From contig NZ_CP109598.1 of NCBI RefSeq assembly GCF_036327775.1, forward strand, positions 1,364,001 through 1,428,000: 64,000 bases of DNA, written 5' to 3'. Below are positions 15,974 to 24,763 of this stretch, piece by piece. The first letter of the stretch is position 1. Each line of letters starts with the position of its first letter. The notes beneath the pieces were generated by a model that was given only the letters and a program-made list of their open reading frames with translations, did not search any database and was not told the origin of the DNA. Position numbers and translations under genes: made by a program. The DNA comes from Streptomyces sp. NBC_01498 (GTDB taxonomy: Bacteria; Actinomycetota; Actinomycetes; Streptomycetales; Streptomycetaceae).

Positions 15974-17500
15974 TCACGCCGCCGCCGCGGCCCGCACCTG
16001 TCCCGATCCGACGGCCGCCAGCAGGGCCGCGTGGTCGCGTTCGTTCTGGTCGGCGTAGCTCTCGGCGAACTCGGCCAGCGCGTGGTCGAACGCCGGGCCG
16101 CCGCCCAGATACGCGGCGATCGCGATCCGGTCCCCGGAGCGGGCGTGGGCGCGGGCCAGCGTCGCGCCGCACAGTTCGGCGAACACCCGCATCCCGCCGG
16201 GCAGCATGCCCTGCGGCGCCAGGATGCCCTTCCAGTCGTGCAACTGCCTGATGTAGAAGTCGCGTTGACGGCCGTCCAGCCCCCGTACCCGGTCCCAGCC
16301 CAGAAAGACGTCGCCCACCGCCTGCATGAGCCGCTGCCCGGCGACGACGCGCTGGCCCTGGTTGGCGTACTCGCTCGGTCCGGCGTGCTCCGCCAGCACC
16401 GAGCGGTCGGCCTCCTTCGCCTGGAGAATCAGCGGGTCCGCGTCGTCCCGGCCGAGCAGGAGCAGGATCCAGCAGCGGGTGCCGACGCTGCCGACCCCGA
16501 CGACCTTGCGGGCGATGTCCACCACGCGGTACTGCCGCAGCAGTTGCCGCCGCTCGGTGGACAGGCTCCGGCCGTACCGGTCGACCAGCTTGTGCAGTTC
16601 CCGGACGAACGTGTCGTGCTGTCCGCCCCGCAGCAGGTCGTCGATGGGTACGACCAGCGGCGGGTCGGCCGCGAAGCGGCGCAGCCCGTCGCTCTGCCGG
16701 GTCAGCTTCTCGAACGCCTGGAGGCTGTCGCGGGTGCGCGCCTTGCTCATCATCTTCGACAGCCGCTCGCGGCCCTTCGGGCCGAGCCGCCGGTCGGCCA
16801 TCGGCTGGAGGTCGGCCATGTCGGCGCGGGTGTACCAGACGTCGAGATTGCCCATCCCGGCGAACAGGCGCATGCGCTCGCGGTACGACCCCACGGACGC
16901 CCGTACGATCATCGACCGCTCCTTGGCCGAGTAGCCGTTCTCGCGCCCGGCGATCACCAGGCTCGCGGCGAGCCGTTTGACGTCCCACTCCCAGGGGCCG
17001 GGGAGTGTCTCGTCGAAGTCGTTGATGTCGAAGACCAGCCGGCGTTCCGGCGAGCCGAGGAGGCGGAAGTTCAGCAGGTGCGCGTCGCCGCAGAGCTGGG
17101 CCCGGATGCCGGAGTCGGGAGTGGAGGCCAGATCACCGGCCATGATCGCGGCGGCGCCCCGGTAGAAGCGGAAGGGCGACTCGGTCATACGGCCGTAGCG
17201 GATGGGGACCAGTTCCGGCACCCGCGACTGCGACTGCGCGTCGATCACCGCCACCGGGTCGGGCCGGTCGGGGGACGCCTCGAACACCGCGTGGCTGGAT
17301 CTCGGCGCCCGTTTGCGCGCTGCCTTTCCCCGGGCGGCCCGCTCCTGCGGGGAGAGGTGGAGCGTCTGCCGGCGTACGGGCGTCCCGAAACGGCCGGAGG
17401 CCCGGGGCGCTCCGCCGGGTTCCGCGCCGGGGTTCCGGTCGCGGTTCCGGTCGGCGTGTCTGCCGGGGGTCCTGCCGGTGTTCCTGCCGCGCCTGGTCAT
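15974..17500 (-). CDS. DUF2252 family protein
   Basis: 508 residues. The DUF2252 pattern, a kinase-like fold of unknown activity, is clear: VPIRYGRMTESPFRFYRGAA, LCGDAHLLNFRLLGSPERRL, VFDINDFDETLPGPWEWDVK, RLAASLVIAGRE, then VVGVGSVGTRCWILLLLGRD and FYIRQLHDWKG. The CGDAHLLNF and FDINDFDE motifs resemble the catalytic and metal-binding segments of aminoglycoside phosphotransferase-like kinases. The start ATG 17500 follows GGAGG. The N-terminal 70 residues are Arg-rich and disordered. It is 123 bases downstream of the MFS transporter stop on the same strand and may be co-transcribed. Confidence 0.9.
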   Translation of the reverse strand: MTRRGRNTGRTPGRHADRNRDRNPGAEPGGAPRASGRFGTPVRRQTLHLSPQERAARGKAARKRAPRSSHAVFEASPDRPDPVAVIDAQSQSRVPELVPIRYGRMTESPFRFYRGAAAIMAGDLASTPDSGIRAQLCGDAHLLNFRLLGSPERRLVFDINDFDETLPGPWEWDVKRLAASLVIAGRENGYSAKERSMIVRASVGSYRERMRLFAGMGNLDVWYTRADMADLQPMADRRLGPKGRERLSKMMSKARTRDSLQAFEKLTRQSDGLRRFAADPPLVVPIDDLLRGGQHDTFVRELHKLVDRYGRSLSTERRQLLRQYRVVDIARKVVGVGSVGTRCWILLLLGRDDADPLILQAKEADRSVLAEHAGPSEYANQGQRVVAGQRLMQAVGDVFLGWDRVRGLDGRQRDFYIRQLHDWKGILAPQGMLPGGMRVFAELCGATLARAHARSGDRIAIAAYLGGGPAFDHALAEFAESYADQNERDHAALLAAVGSGQVRAAAAA

Positions 17501-17623
17501 CGATGTGCCTCCACCGCGAGAGTCCGCCCGAGAGCCGCCCCCTCCCCTCACTATCCGGCGGCGGCCAGGGCCCCGCACGTCGGCGTCCGGGCCGGAGCGG
17601 CGCCGGGCCGGGCGCGCGAGGTG

Positions 17624-19114
17624 TCAGGAGGAGCGGACGGCCGCCAGCAGGGCCGGTGAGTGGTAGCCCGTCGACGTACCCGCGTGCCAGGACACCAGGT
17701 CCGGCGCCTCCGGCCGGGCCCCGCCCAGGAGGAAGAGGCTCACCAGGCCCACCCCGCCGACCACGCTGAGCCCGAGGGTGATCCCCACCGCGAGATGGAA
17801 TCCGTCGGCGAGCCCCTGGACCAGGGCGAGGTGCAGCAGCACGGGGCCGATCAGGAACGCCGCCTCCGAGCGCAGCAGCTCCACCAGCGCGAAGGTCGGG
17901 CCGATCTGGATGGCCGGGACGGAGAAGCCCGCCAGGAAGAGGCCCGGTGTCACGCCCGCGCCCGCGCCGAAGCCGAGGAAGAACGACGCGACGGGAACGG
18001 TCACCGACGCGCTGCTGGTGGAGGTCGCCAGCAGCACGGCCGCGCCGATCGCCACGCTGACCGTGCCGCACAACGCCAGCACGGGCGTCCAGCGGGTCGA
18101 CATCAGACTGCGGAACAGGGCGGTCGCGAGGACGACACCGAGGATCTGCGGCGTGAGCAGTGACCCGATCCGTACGGGGGAGAATCCCGCTCGCTGGGTC
18201 AGATAGACCTCGATCAGCTCCAGCAGGGTGGTGAAGCACGCGCCGACGAGCATCGCGTTCAGCGTCCCGACCACCGGCAGCGTGTTGCTGATGGGCCGTA
18301 CCGGCATCAGCGGGTGGGCCTTGCGGTACTGGCCGCCCACCAGGAAGATCCCGCAGATCAGACCGACGACGACCGGCACGTAGAACTCGGGGTCGTCGAA
18401 GTCGCCGCGTGTCAGCCAGGAGACACCGAAGAACGGCAGCGCCGTGGTGCCGAAGGCCAGCGGGATCGCGGTCCAGTCGAAACGGGCACGGCGGGCTGGC
18501 GGATCGTTGCCCTCGAAGGTGAGGGAGCCGGTGATCAGACCGATCAGCGCCAGGGTGCCGATCGCCGCGAACAGGGGCCGCCAGCCGCCGAACGAACCGA
18601 CGAGCCCGCCCACCAGCGGCCCGAAGGCCACCATGCCGAAAAGCCCGAGACTGACGACGGCGGCCGTCGTCTGGAGCCGGGTGATGGGGTGCCCGGTGAT
18701 CAGCGGCGGCAGCGCGGCGACCAGCAGCATGCCGGTGAAGAGTCCCTGGAGGATCACCCCGGTCGCGAACATGCCGATGTTCTGGGCGCCGAGCGCCAGC
18801 GCCGTACTGAGGACGAATCCGCTCTCGCACACGAGGTAGACCCGGCGCCGGGACACCCGCTGGACCAGGTCGGCGGCGGCGACGGCGCCGAAGGCGTACC
18901 CCGCGTTGGACATGCCGCTGGTGAGCTGGAGTTCGTACCGGGTGGCGCCGATGCTCCGCATGATCTGCGGCTCCATCAGGAAGGTCGCCGTGGTGAGGAT
19001 CAGATACGGGCTCAGCGCGAGCAGCGCCAGCGCGACGGAGGCGGGGTACTTCCCGGCGAGCGGGAGCCGGGTGAACAGCTTCGGCGAGAGCGGCGAGGGT
19101 GGGCGGGACGGCAC
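17624..19114 (-). CDS. MFS drug/metabolite transporter (14 TM type)
   Basis: 496 residues from GTG 19114, with GGAGG seven bases upstream. The frame stays open far upstream into the repeat array, but codons there are repeat-derived and should not be annotated. There are about 14 hydrophobic helices; the first is YPASVALALLALSPYLILTT. Typical MFS features are the short basic loop RVSRRRVYL between helices 2 and 3 and the glycine-rich helix FGPLVGGLVGSFGGWRPLFA. The family is drug:H+ antiporter-2-like; the substrate is unknown. No regulator is adjacent. Confidence 0.87.
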   Translation of the reverse strand: MPSRPPSPLSPKLFTRLPLAGKYPASVALALLALSPYLILTTATFLMEPQIMRSIGATRYELQLTSGMSNAGYAFGAVAAADLVQRVSRRRVYLVCESGFVLSTALALGAQNIGMFATGVILQGLFTGMLLVAALPPLITGHPITRLQTTAAVVSLGLFGMVAFGPLVGGLVGSFGGWRPLFAAIGTLALIGLITGSLTFEGNDPPARRARFDWTAIPLAFGTTALPFFGVSWLTRGDFDDPEFYVPVVVGLICGIFLVGGQYRKAHPLMPVRPISNTLPVVGTLNAMLVGACFTTLLELIEVYLTQRAGFSPVRIGSLLTPQILGVVLATALFRSLMSTRWTPVLALCGTVSVAIGAAVLLATSTSSASVTVPVASFFLGFGAGAGVTPGLFLAGFSVPAIQIGPTFALVELLRSEAAFLIGPVLLHLALVQGLADGFHLAVGITLGLSVVGGVGLVSLFLLGGARPEAPDLVSWHAGTSTGYHSPALLAAVRSS

Positions 19115-19269
19115 GAGACGCCTCCGGGGCCGACGTGGGGGGACGCGGGGGAACGGTGGGCGCGCGGCGTGGAGGGGCCACGAACCGGGCCAGCGTACGG
19201 TCGCCCGCCACACACCCCGGCCTGACACGCCCGCCCGGCGCGTGTCGCGAAAGTCCCACCGCCTGCGTG

Positions 19270-19945
19270 CCACCGGGACGGGGCAGGGCGGGGGCCGTTC
19301 TCGTCGGCGCGGAGGCGGGGTAGGGCGGGGGGCCCTTCCGCGCCGGGGGTACGGCGGGGGCCCGTTCTCGTCCGCGCCGGTACGGGGTACGGCAGGGTCC
19401 CTGCCCTTCCGCGCCGTGGCCGTTCCCTCGCCCGGGTCGCAGTCCCCTCCGGGCCGGAACACCGTACGGCGCTGGCCCGTTCCCCTCACGGCCAGGACGG
19501 GGCACGGCGCGGGTGCTCCCTTCCGCGCCGGGGATACGGCGGGGGCCCGTTCTCGTCCGCGCCGGTACGGGGTACGGCAGGGTCCCTGCCCTTCCGCGCC
19601 GTGGCCGGGTCCCTTGCCCGGGTCGCAGTCCCCTCCGGGCCGGAACACCGTACGGCGCTGGCCCGTTCCCCTCACGGCCAGGACGGGGCGGGGCGCGGGG
19701 GCCGTTCCGGGCCGGGACGGGATACAGGGGGCCGTTCCCTTCCGTGCCGTGGCCCTCGCCCGGGTCGCATTCCCATCCGGGCCGGAACGGCGAACGGCAG
19801 GTGCCCGCCTCCTTCCGGGCCGGGACGGCTTACGGCGCGGGTCCGTTCCTCTCCGGGCCGGGACGGCGTAACGCTGGTCCCGTTCCCTCCGGGTCAGGAC
19901 CAGACCCGGCGCGGGTGCTCCCTCTCGGGCCGGGACGGCGTGCGG
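19270..19945. repeat. imperfect GC-rich tandem repeat array, with a 167-bp segmental duplication
   Basis: About 680 bases upstream of the MFS gene are made of degenerate 30-50-bp units with the core ccgttccCTCCGGGCCGGgACGGcgtACGGCGcGGG. A larger segment at 19336-19502 is repeated at 19521-19687 with few differences (period about 185). Units diverge towards the right edge. Frames in both directions stay open only because the repeat lacks stops; no ribosome site or conserved protein is seen. Not a CRISPR array: units are contiguous and there are no unique spacers. Confidence 0.85.
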
Positions 19946-20127
19946 CGGCGCGTCGCGCTCCGGCGCCCCTCACGGCCGGCGGAGCCGGGTGCCCGTTGAC
20001 CCGGCCGTGGCCGGGCAACGCGACCCGGGCGACGGCCCGGCCTCGGCGGCGCGGACACGACGCGCCCCGGGGCCTCCCCCGCGCCCGCCCGCTCGGAAAA
20101 GGAGTCGGACGGTGACCTCGGTCATCG

Positions 20128-21342
20128 GTGCGCGTTGTACCTGGTGTGTCGAACACCGTGTCCCGTTCCGCCGATGTCAGCGCTGCCCCGGCCGAGAAGC
20201 CCCCGCAGCTCCCCTACCTCTTGACGCCGCCGCAGGGTGAAGCGGCGCGCGCGCTGGTCAGTCATGTGGCCTCGCTGGCCCTGCCGGACCCCGACGCCCG
20301 GCTCGTCGCCGCGGTGGTGGCGATCCGGGCCGCGCGCGGCGGTGTCGGCAATGTCAGCGGGGCGGATCTGGCCGCCCTGCGGCTGGGCGACGCGCGGCAG
20401 GCCGTGGGCGCCCTTCGCGGCCTGGGCTGGGAGGTGCCCGACGGGCTGCTCGACGGCGATCCCGCGACACCGTGGCCCGTCACCGTCCCTGATCTGGCCC
20501 CGGGGACGGACCATCCCCTGCCCCTCGGGAAGAACATGCGCTCGCGGGTGTCCGGGTGGGCCGCGCGGACTCTGTCCGCCAAGCCGGTCAAGAAGCTCCC
20601 GCCCGCCGCGCGGCTGGCCGGGCTGTTCCTCGCCGCGCACAGCACCCCCGGGCTTCAGGGGCCGATCCCGCCCGAGCTGCCCGAAGCCTGCCGGGCCGCC
20701 CTGCCCGATCTCCTGAGCAAGGGCTTCCTGGCCGAGCTGTCGCAGGACCGGTGCCGGCTCGCTCCCGCCGTACGCCATCTGTCGGGCAGGCGTCCTCCCA
20801 CGGAGGCGGAGGAGGCGACGGAGCCCCCGGAGCCGGACGACGGGGTGGTCATCGCGTCGACTCCCGGATTCACGTTCGACGCCGACGCGTGGGCCGGGTG
20901 GAAGGCGTCGGCCACACCCGGGCTGCGGCGGCACGCCGAGTCCGTCGAGTACTGCGCGATGTGCGCGCTGCGTGTCGAGCGGGTCGCGGAGGCGTTCATG
21001 GTCCCCGTTCGCGCACGGGCCACCACCGAGAAGGTCGCGGCGGCGTTCGCCGAGTGGCGGCGGACCCATTCCGACCCGGGCCCCCTGGCGGCCGAGTTCA
21101 CCCTCGCCTTCCGCGACCGGCACGGGCACGGCCCGTCGTACGGCCAGCTGAGCGCGGGCCTGAACTGGTCCCTGAAGGCCCCGTTGCGCGGACTCGTCGT
21201 GGGGAGTCTGGTGACGGACGAGTGGCTGACGGGAACGGGCACCGTGCCGTGGACGCTGCGTCCGGGCCTGGCCGCCGAGGCCCGGGGCATCGCCCTGCCC
21301 AGGGCACGCGGCCCGGTGACGGTCGTGCGCATCGAGCCGTAG
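20128..21342 (+). CDS. uncharacterised protein (404 aa)
   Basis: I do not recognise the family. Three in-frame GTG codons (20128, 20146, 20158) could be the start; none has a good ribosome site, and the nearest Shine-Dalgarno-like GGAG (about 20100) fits better a GTG in another frame at 20112. The protein is soluble. The N-terminal half is helical with PLLTPP-type segments and a possible winged-helix region near GADLAALRLGDARQAVGALR then GLGWEVP. A Glu/Pro-rich linker follows, and the C-terminal part has SVEYCAMCALRVERVAEAFM and DRHGHGPSYGQLSAGLNWSL, which looks like a second helix-turn-helix. A DNA-binding regulatory role is possible but unproven. A strong terminator follows. Confidence 0.65.
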   Translation: MRVVPGVSNTVSRSADVSAAPAEKPPQLPYLLTPPQGEAARALVSHVASLALPDPDARLVAAVVAIRAARGGVGNVSGADLAALRLGDARQAVGALRGLGWEVPDGLLDGDPATPWPVTVPDLAPGTDHPLPLGKNMRSRVSGWAARTLSAKPVKKLPPAARLAGLFLAAHSTPGLQGPIPPELPEACRAALPDLLSKGFLAELSQDRCRLAPAVRHLSGRRPPTEAEEATEPPEPDDGVVIASTPGFTFDADAWAGWKASATPGLRRHAESVEYCAMCALRVERVAEAFMVPVRARATTEKVAAAFAEWRRTHSDPGPLAAEFTLAFRDRHGHGPSYGQLSAGLNWSLKAPLRGLVVGSLVTDEWLTGTGTVPWTLRPGLAAEARGIALPRARGPVTVVRIEP

Positions 21343-21362
21343 CGGCGGGGGCCGGCCGGTGA

Positions 21363-21413
21363 GGGGCCGGTACGGCGGCGGGACCACCCCCGCCGCGCCG
21401 CCGTACCGGCCCC
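21363..21413. terminator. strong bidirectional terminator
   Basis: A perfect 18-bp inverted repeat: arms at 21363-21380 (GGGGCCGGTACGGCGGCG) and 21396-21413, loop 15 bases. It lies in the 76-base gap between convergent genes ending at 21342 (+) and 21419 (-). Confidence 0.85.
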
Positions 21414-21418
21414 GCCCG

Positions 21419-22099
21419 TCACCGCTCCTGTTCGGTGAGGGTGAGCCTGCCCCGCCTGATCGTGGCGAGGCGGGTCGCGCGGCGGGCGATGGCGGTGTCG
21501 TGGGTGACCATGACGAAGGTCAGCCCGTGCTCCTTCCAGAGCCCTTCGAGCAGGTCCATGATCTCGTCGCGCATGGACTCGTCGAGGTTGCCGGTCGGTT
21601 CGTCGGCGAGCAGGACCTTGGGCTGTTTGACGAGCGCCCGCGCGATGGCGACGCGCTGCTGCTGGCCGCCGGACAGCTCCGAGGGCAGATGGTGGAGGCG
21701 CTCCCCGAGTCCCACGGAGCGCAGGGACTCCGCCGCGCGCTCGCGGCGTTCGGCGGCCTTGGTGCCGAGCGGGACCAGCGCCGTCTCCACGTTCTCCTGG
21801 GCGGTCAGGGTGGGGATGAGGTTGAAGCTCTGGAAGACGAAGCCGATGGACCGGCCGCGTACGGCGGTGAGCGCGCCCTCGCCGAGCCGGGCGAGGTCGG
21901 TGCCGTCGAGGGTGACGCTGCCCGCCGTGGGCCGGTCGAGGCCGCCGAGCATCTGGAGGAGGGTGGACTTGCCGCCGCCGGTGGGGCCCTTGATGACGAG
22001 CCGGTCGCCCGATCCGATGGTCAGGTCGATCCCGGCGAGCGCGTCGACGGTGTCCTTGCCCCGGCGGTACTGCTTGGTGACGCCGCTGAGTTCATACAT
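21419..22099 (-). CDS. ABC transporter ATP-binding protein, MacB/LolD type
   Basis: 226 residues with all nucleotide-binding motifs: Walker A GPTGGGKST (about residue 38), Q-loop in VFQSFNLIPTLTAQENV, signature LSGGQQQRVAIARAL, Walker B VLLADEPTGNLD and H-loop VTHD. The FVFQSFNLIPTLTAQEN and EPTGNLDE patterns are those of the MacB/LolD/FtsE group, which drives mechanotransmission through FtsX-like permeases rather than transport through the membrane core. It is 58 bases downstream of the permease gene on the same strand, so the two form one complex. Confidence 0.93.
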   Translation of the reverse strand: MYELSGVTKQYRRGKDTVDALAGIDLTIGSGDRLVIKGPTGGGKSTLLQMLGGLDRPTAGSVTLDGTDLARLGEGALTAVRGRSIGFVFQSFNLIPTLTAQENVETALVPLGTKAAERRERAAESLRSVGLGERLHHLPSELSGGQQQRVAIARALVKQPKVLLADEPTGNLDESMRDEIMDLLEGLWKEHGLTFVMVTHDTAIARRATRLATIRRGRLTLTEQER

Positions 22100-22157
22100 G
22101 GTGCGACTCCTGGGTGCTGCGGTGAGGTGAGGGCGGTACGGGGGGCGCGGCCCGGGG

Positions 22158-23606
22158 CTACTCGACGCGGCGCAGCGCGTCGGCGGGGCGCAGCCGGGAG
22201 GCGCGCCAGCCGCCGAAGGCGCCCGCGACGAGGCCGCCGGTCACCGCGAGGCCGACCGCCAGGGCGATGGTGGTGACGGAGACGGGCGCGGTGAGGCCGA
22301 TCTCGACGGCCTTGTCGGCGGCCTGTGCGGCGGGGCCGCCCCCGCGGAACATGCCGCCGCCGGGAGCGCCGGGGCCGCCCGCCGCGGCGCCGAGCCGGGC
22401 GGTCAGGGAGGGGGCCGCGGCGGTCACCGTGTAGGCGGCGGCCACGCCGACGGCGATGCCGAGCACGCCGCCGACCAGTCCGTTGACCATCGCCTCGCCG
22501 GCGACCTGCCGGGTGACGCGCCCGCTCGTCCAGCCGAGGGCCTTGAGTGTGCCGAACTCCTGGACGCGGCGGCCGACGGCGGACATGGTGAGCAGTCCCG
22601 CGACGACGAAGGCGGCGACCAGGACGATGATCGACAGCCACTTGCCGACGCCGGCGGCGAGGTCGGACGCCGTGGAGAGGGAGCCGGAGACGGTGTCGGC
22701 GAGGTCGGCGGAGCTGGTGACGGTGGTGCCCGGGATGTTCTTCCTGATGGTTTCCTCGACCGCGCCGAGCTGCTGGGAGTCGTCGGCCCGGACGTAGACC
22801 GTGGTGATCTTGTCCTTGGAGTCGGACAGGGTCTGCGCCTGTTTGAGCGGGAGGTACAGATCGGCCGCCGCGTCACCGCTGTCGGCGGTGGCGATGCCGA
22901 TGATGTCGAACGTCGTTCCCTTGAGGGTGAGGTCTCCGCCGACCCGGTACTTCTTCTCCTTCGCGTAGGCGGCGTCGACCACGGCCACCTTCGCGCCGGC
23001 GTCGGCCGCCGTGAAGGCGCGGCCGTCGGTGATCCTGGAGGAGGTCAGCGGGCCGAGGTCCTGGTGGGTGGTGTCGGTGCCGTAGACGGTGGAGGAGTCC
23101 ACGTCGAACGCGGCGCCGCCGCCCCGTACTTCTCCCTGCGGCCCGCCCGTGGAGCCGCCTCCGCCGCCGGGGCCGCCCTCCCTCGGCTGGAACTCGCCGG
23201 GCTTGAACTCTCCGTCGACCTTGACGACGGTGAGGCTGAGGCCGCCCACGGCGGCGGCCACCCCGGACTGCCCGGCGACCTTGTCGACCGTGTCGGCGGC
23301 GAGGGTCTGGAAGCCCTGCGGCATGACGAAGTCGTTGCTCTGCTGCTCCTCGCCGTCCTGCGCGTCGAAGTTGAAGCGGGGCCGGGCGGGTCCGCCCTCG
23401 GAGGCGGGGTCGGCGGCCTTGGTGACGGTCATGTCGGTGCCGAGGCCGTACAGCGACTCCAGGACGTCGCCCTGGGCGCGCTGCATGCCCGTGGAGACGG
23501 AGTTGACGACGATGACCAGGGCGATGCCGAGCGCGAGCCCCGAGGCGACGACCAGCGCGGCCTTGCGGCGGCGGCGCAGTTCGCGCCGGAGGTAGATGAG
23601 GAACAT
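22158..23606 (-). CDS. ABC transporter permease, FtsX/MacB type
   Basis: 482 residues. A basic N-terminus (MFLIYLRRELRRRRKAALVV) leads into one membrane helix, then a large extracytoplasmic MacB_PCD domain (about residues 45-310, with a Gly/Pro-rich insert near EGGPGGGGGSTGGPQGE), then three membrane helices: LSIIVLVAAFVVAGLLTMSA, the Gly-rich GLVGGVLGIAVGVAAAYTVT and ALAVGLAVTGGLVAGAFGGW. The cytosolic loop has the FtsX signature RRVQEFGTLKALGWTSGRVT. Probably involved in lipoprotein or antimicrobial-peptide handling; the substrate is unknown. Repeats 30-60 bases upstream of the start look like a response-regulator site. Confidence 0.92.
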   Translation of the reverse strand: MFLIYLRRELRRRRKAALVVASGLALGIALVIVVNSVSTGMQRAQGDVLESLYGLGTDMTVTKAADPASEGGPARPRFNFDAQDGEEQQSNDFVMPQGFQTLAADTVDKVAGQSGVAAAVGGLSLTVVKVDGEFKPGEFQPREGGPGGGGGSTGGPQGEVRGGGAAFDVDSSTVYGTDTTHQDLGPLTSSRITDGRAFTAADAGAKVAVVDAAYAKEKKYRVGGDLTLKGTTFDIIGIATADSGDAAADLYLPLKQAQTLSDSKDKITTVYVRADDSQQLGAVEETIRKNIPGTTVTSSADLADTVSGSLSTASDLAAGVGKWLSIIVLVAAFVVAGLLTMSAVGRRVQEFGTLKALGWTSGRVTRQVAGEAMVNGLVGGVLGIAVGVAAAYTVTAAAPSLTARLGAAAGGPGAPGGGMFRGGGPAAQAADKAVEIGLTAPVSVTTIALAVGLAVTGGLVAGAFGGWRASRLRPADALRRVE

Positions 23607-23637
23607 GACGCGAAAATATTCACGGTGGGTGATGGCA

Positions 23638-23666
23638 GCATAGGAACCGCATAAGAGGAGGATGAG
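23638..23666 (-). promoter_or_regulatory. candidate response-regulator box with 11-bp period
   Basis: GCATA at 23638 and again at 23649, with GGATGAG at 23660, repeat every 11 bases, about one helical turn, as in OmpR/PhoB-family sites. They lie 32-60 bases upstream of the ABC permease start, where such sites normally are. No two-component gene is adjacent, so the regulator would be elsewhere. Confidence 0.4.
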
Positions 23667-23773
23667 AAGCCGTCAGCAGCGGTCGGCCGTCCACGCGGAG
23701 GGCCGGCGGCGCTCGGTCGGACTCCGACGCGGAGGCCCGGCGGTCGGTCACAGTGGACTGGAGAGGTGGACGG

Positions 23774-24169
23774 ATGTCGCGGTACCACGAGGTCAAGCAC
23801 CGGGTCGTCACGGCGTTCCAGCGGCGGGTGGCCAATCCGCTGTCGTCCCGGATGCCGTGGCAGGTCCTGCTGGAGACGACGGGGCGCACGTCGGGGCAGC
23901 CGAGGCGGACCCCGGTCGGCGGGCGCCGGGTGGGCCAGGAGTTCTGGCTGGTGTCCGAGTACGGCGAGACGTCGCACTACGTACGGAACATCCTGGCCGA
24001 CCCGAGGGTCCGGGTCCGGATCAAGGGCACCTGGTATCCGGGGACGGCGTACCCGCTGCCGGAGGACGACGCCCGTGCCCGGCTGCGGGGTCTGCCGACC
24101 GGGAACAGCGCGATGGTGCGGCTGATGGGGACGAATCTGCTGACGGTACGGGTCGATCTGGACGGCTGA
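23774..24169 (+). CDS. deazaflavin (F420)-dependent nitroreductase family protein
   Basis: 131 residues with the split-barrel fold of the DDN (deazaflavin-dependent nitroreductase) family: MPWQVLLETTGRTSGQPRRT then PVGG near the N-terminus, FWLVSEYGETSHYVRNILAD and VRVRIKGTWYPGTAYPLPED. The LLETTGRTSG... and SHYVRNILADPRVRV blocks are diagnostic. These enzymes use reduced F420 to reduce quinones or nitro compounds; the natural substrate here is unknown. ATG 23774 follows GAGAGGTGG. It is divergent from the ABC permease and not obviously related to it. Confidence 0.9.
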   Translation: MSRYHEVKHRVVTAFQRRVANPLSSRMPWQVLLETTGRTSGQPRRTPVGGRRVGQEFWLVSEYGETSHYVRNILADPRVRVRIKGTWYPGTAYPLPEDDARARLRGLPTGNSAMVRLMGTNLLTVRVDLDG

Positions 24170-24195
24170 CCGCACCGGTCGCCCCGCCCCCGCCC

Positions 24196-24615
24196 CTACG
24201 TGTCGCTGCCCGACACGTCGGGGAACGAGTGGTGTTCGTGCGCGACCACCCAGCGGCCCTGTTCCTTGCGCAGCCCGACGGTGAGCCGCAGGCGGGTGGC
24301 CGACCGCTCGGCCTCCTCGCGCGGCGAACCGCAGCGCAGCAGGGCGTACGCGTAGGCGACGTCGGTGCCCGCCGTGACGTCCAGTTCGAGGATGTCGAAC
24401 GTGGCGCCGTTCGCCTGCCATGCGAAGAAGCCGGGCCAGGTCTCGCGGTAGGCGTCGATGCCGCGTACGCCCTCCTGGGGCGGCGGCACGTCGAACATCA
24501 CGATGTCGGCGGCGTGATCGGCCAGGACACGGTCCATGTCACCGGTGCGCACGGCCGCCGCCCATTGCTCGATCAGGGCCCGGATCCGCTGCTCGTCGTC
24601 GGACATCTCGGCCAT
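24196..24615 (-). CDS. NTF2-like (SnoaL / SgcJ-EcaC type) protein
   Basis: 139 residues of the NTF2-like cone fold: IRALIEQWAAAVRTGDMDRV, LADHAADIVMFDVPPP, GVRGIDAYRETWPGFF, and C-terminal strands TRLRLTVGLRKEQGRWVVAH then EHHSFP. The SgcJ/EcaC type is recognised from DMDRVLADHAADIVMFDVPP. Members include polyketide-modifying and ketosteroid isomerase-like enzymes, but many have no known activity. ATG 24615 gives MAEMSDDEQ; a second ATG three codons on is also possible. It is convergent with the nitroreductase and is followed on its own strand by nothing related. Confidence 0.85.
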   Translation of the reverse strand: MAEMSDDEQRIRALIEQWAAAVRTGDMDRVLADHAADIVMFDVPPPQEGVRGIDAYRETWPGFFAWQANGATFDILELDVTAGTDVAYAYALLRCGSPREEAERSATRLRLTVGLRKEQGRWVVAHEHHSFPDVSGSDT

Positions 24616-24763
24616 CGGTGCCGCTCGCTTTCGTCGGACGGATCGATCCCGTCGATCCCGGGGTCAACGACCCTAGGCGAGGATCACCGTGCCCCGGTCG
24701 AGGACGCGCGCGCCGTCGCGACAGGTCCGGGCCCGTTCGGGCGGGCCGTCGTTCGGGCGGCGG

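Noticed and set aside
19115..19675. N-terminal extension of the MFS transporter frame into the repeat array
   Set aside because: The array is low-complexity in every frame; the GTG at 19114 has a perfect ribosome site and gives a normal MFS start.
19270..19945. CRISPR array
   Set aside because: Units are contiguous and imperfect, with no unique spacers and no cas genes in the window.
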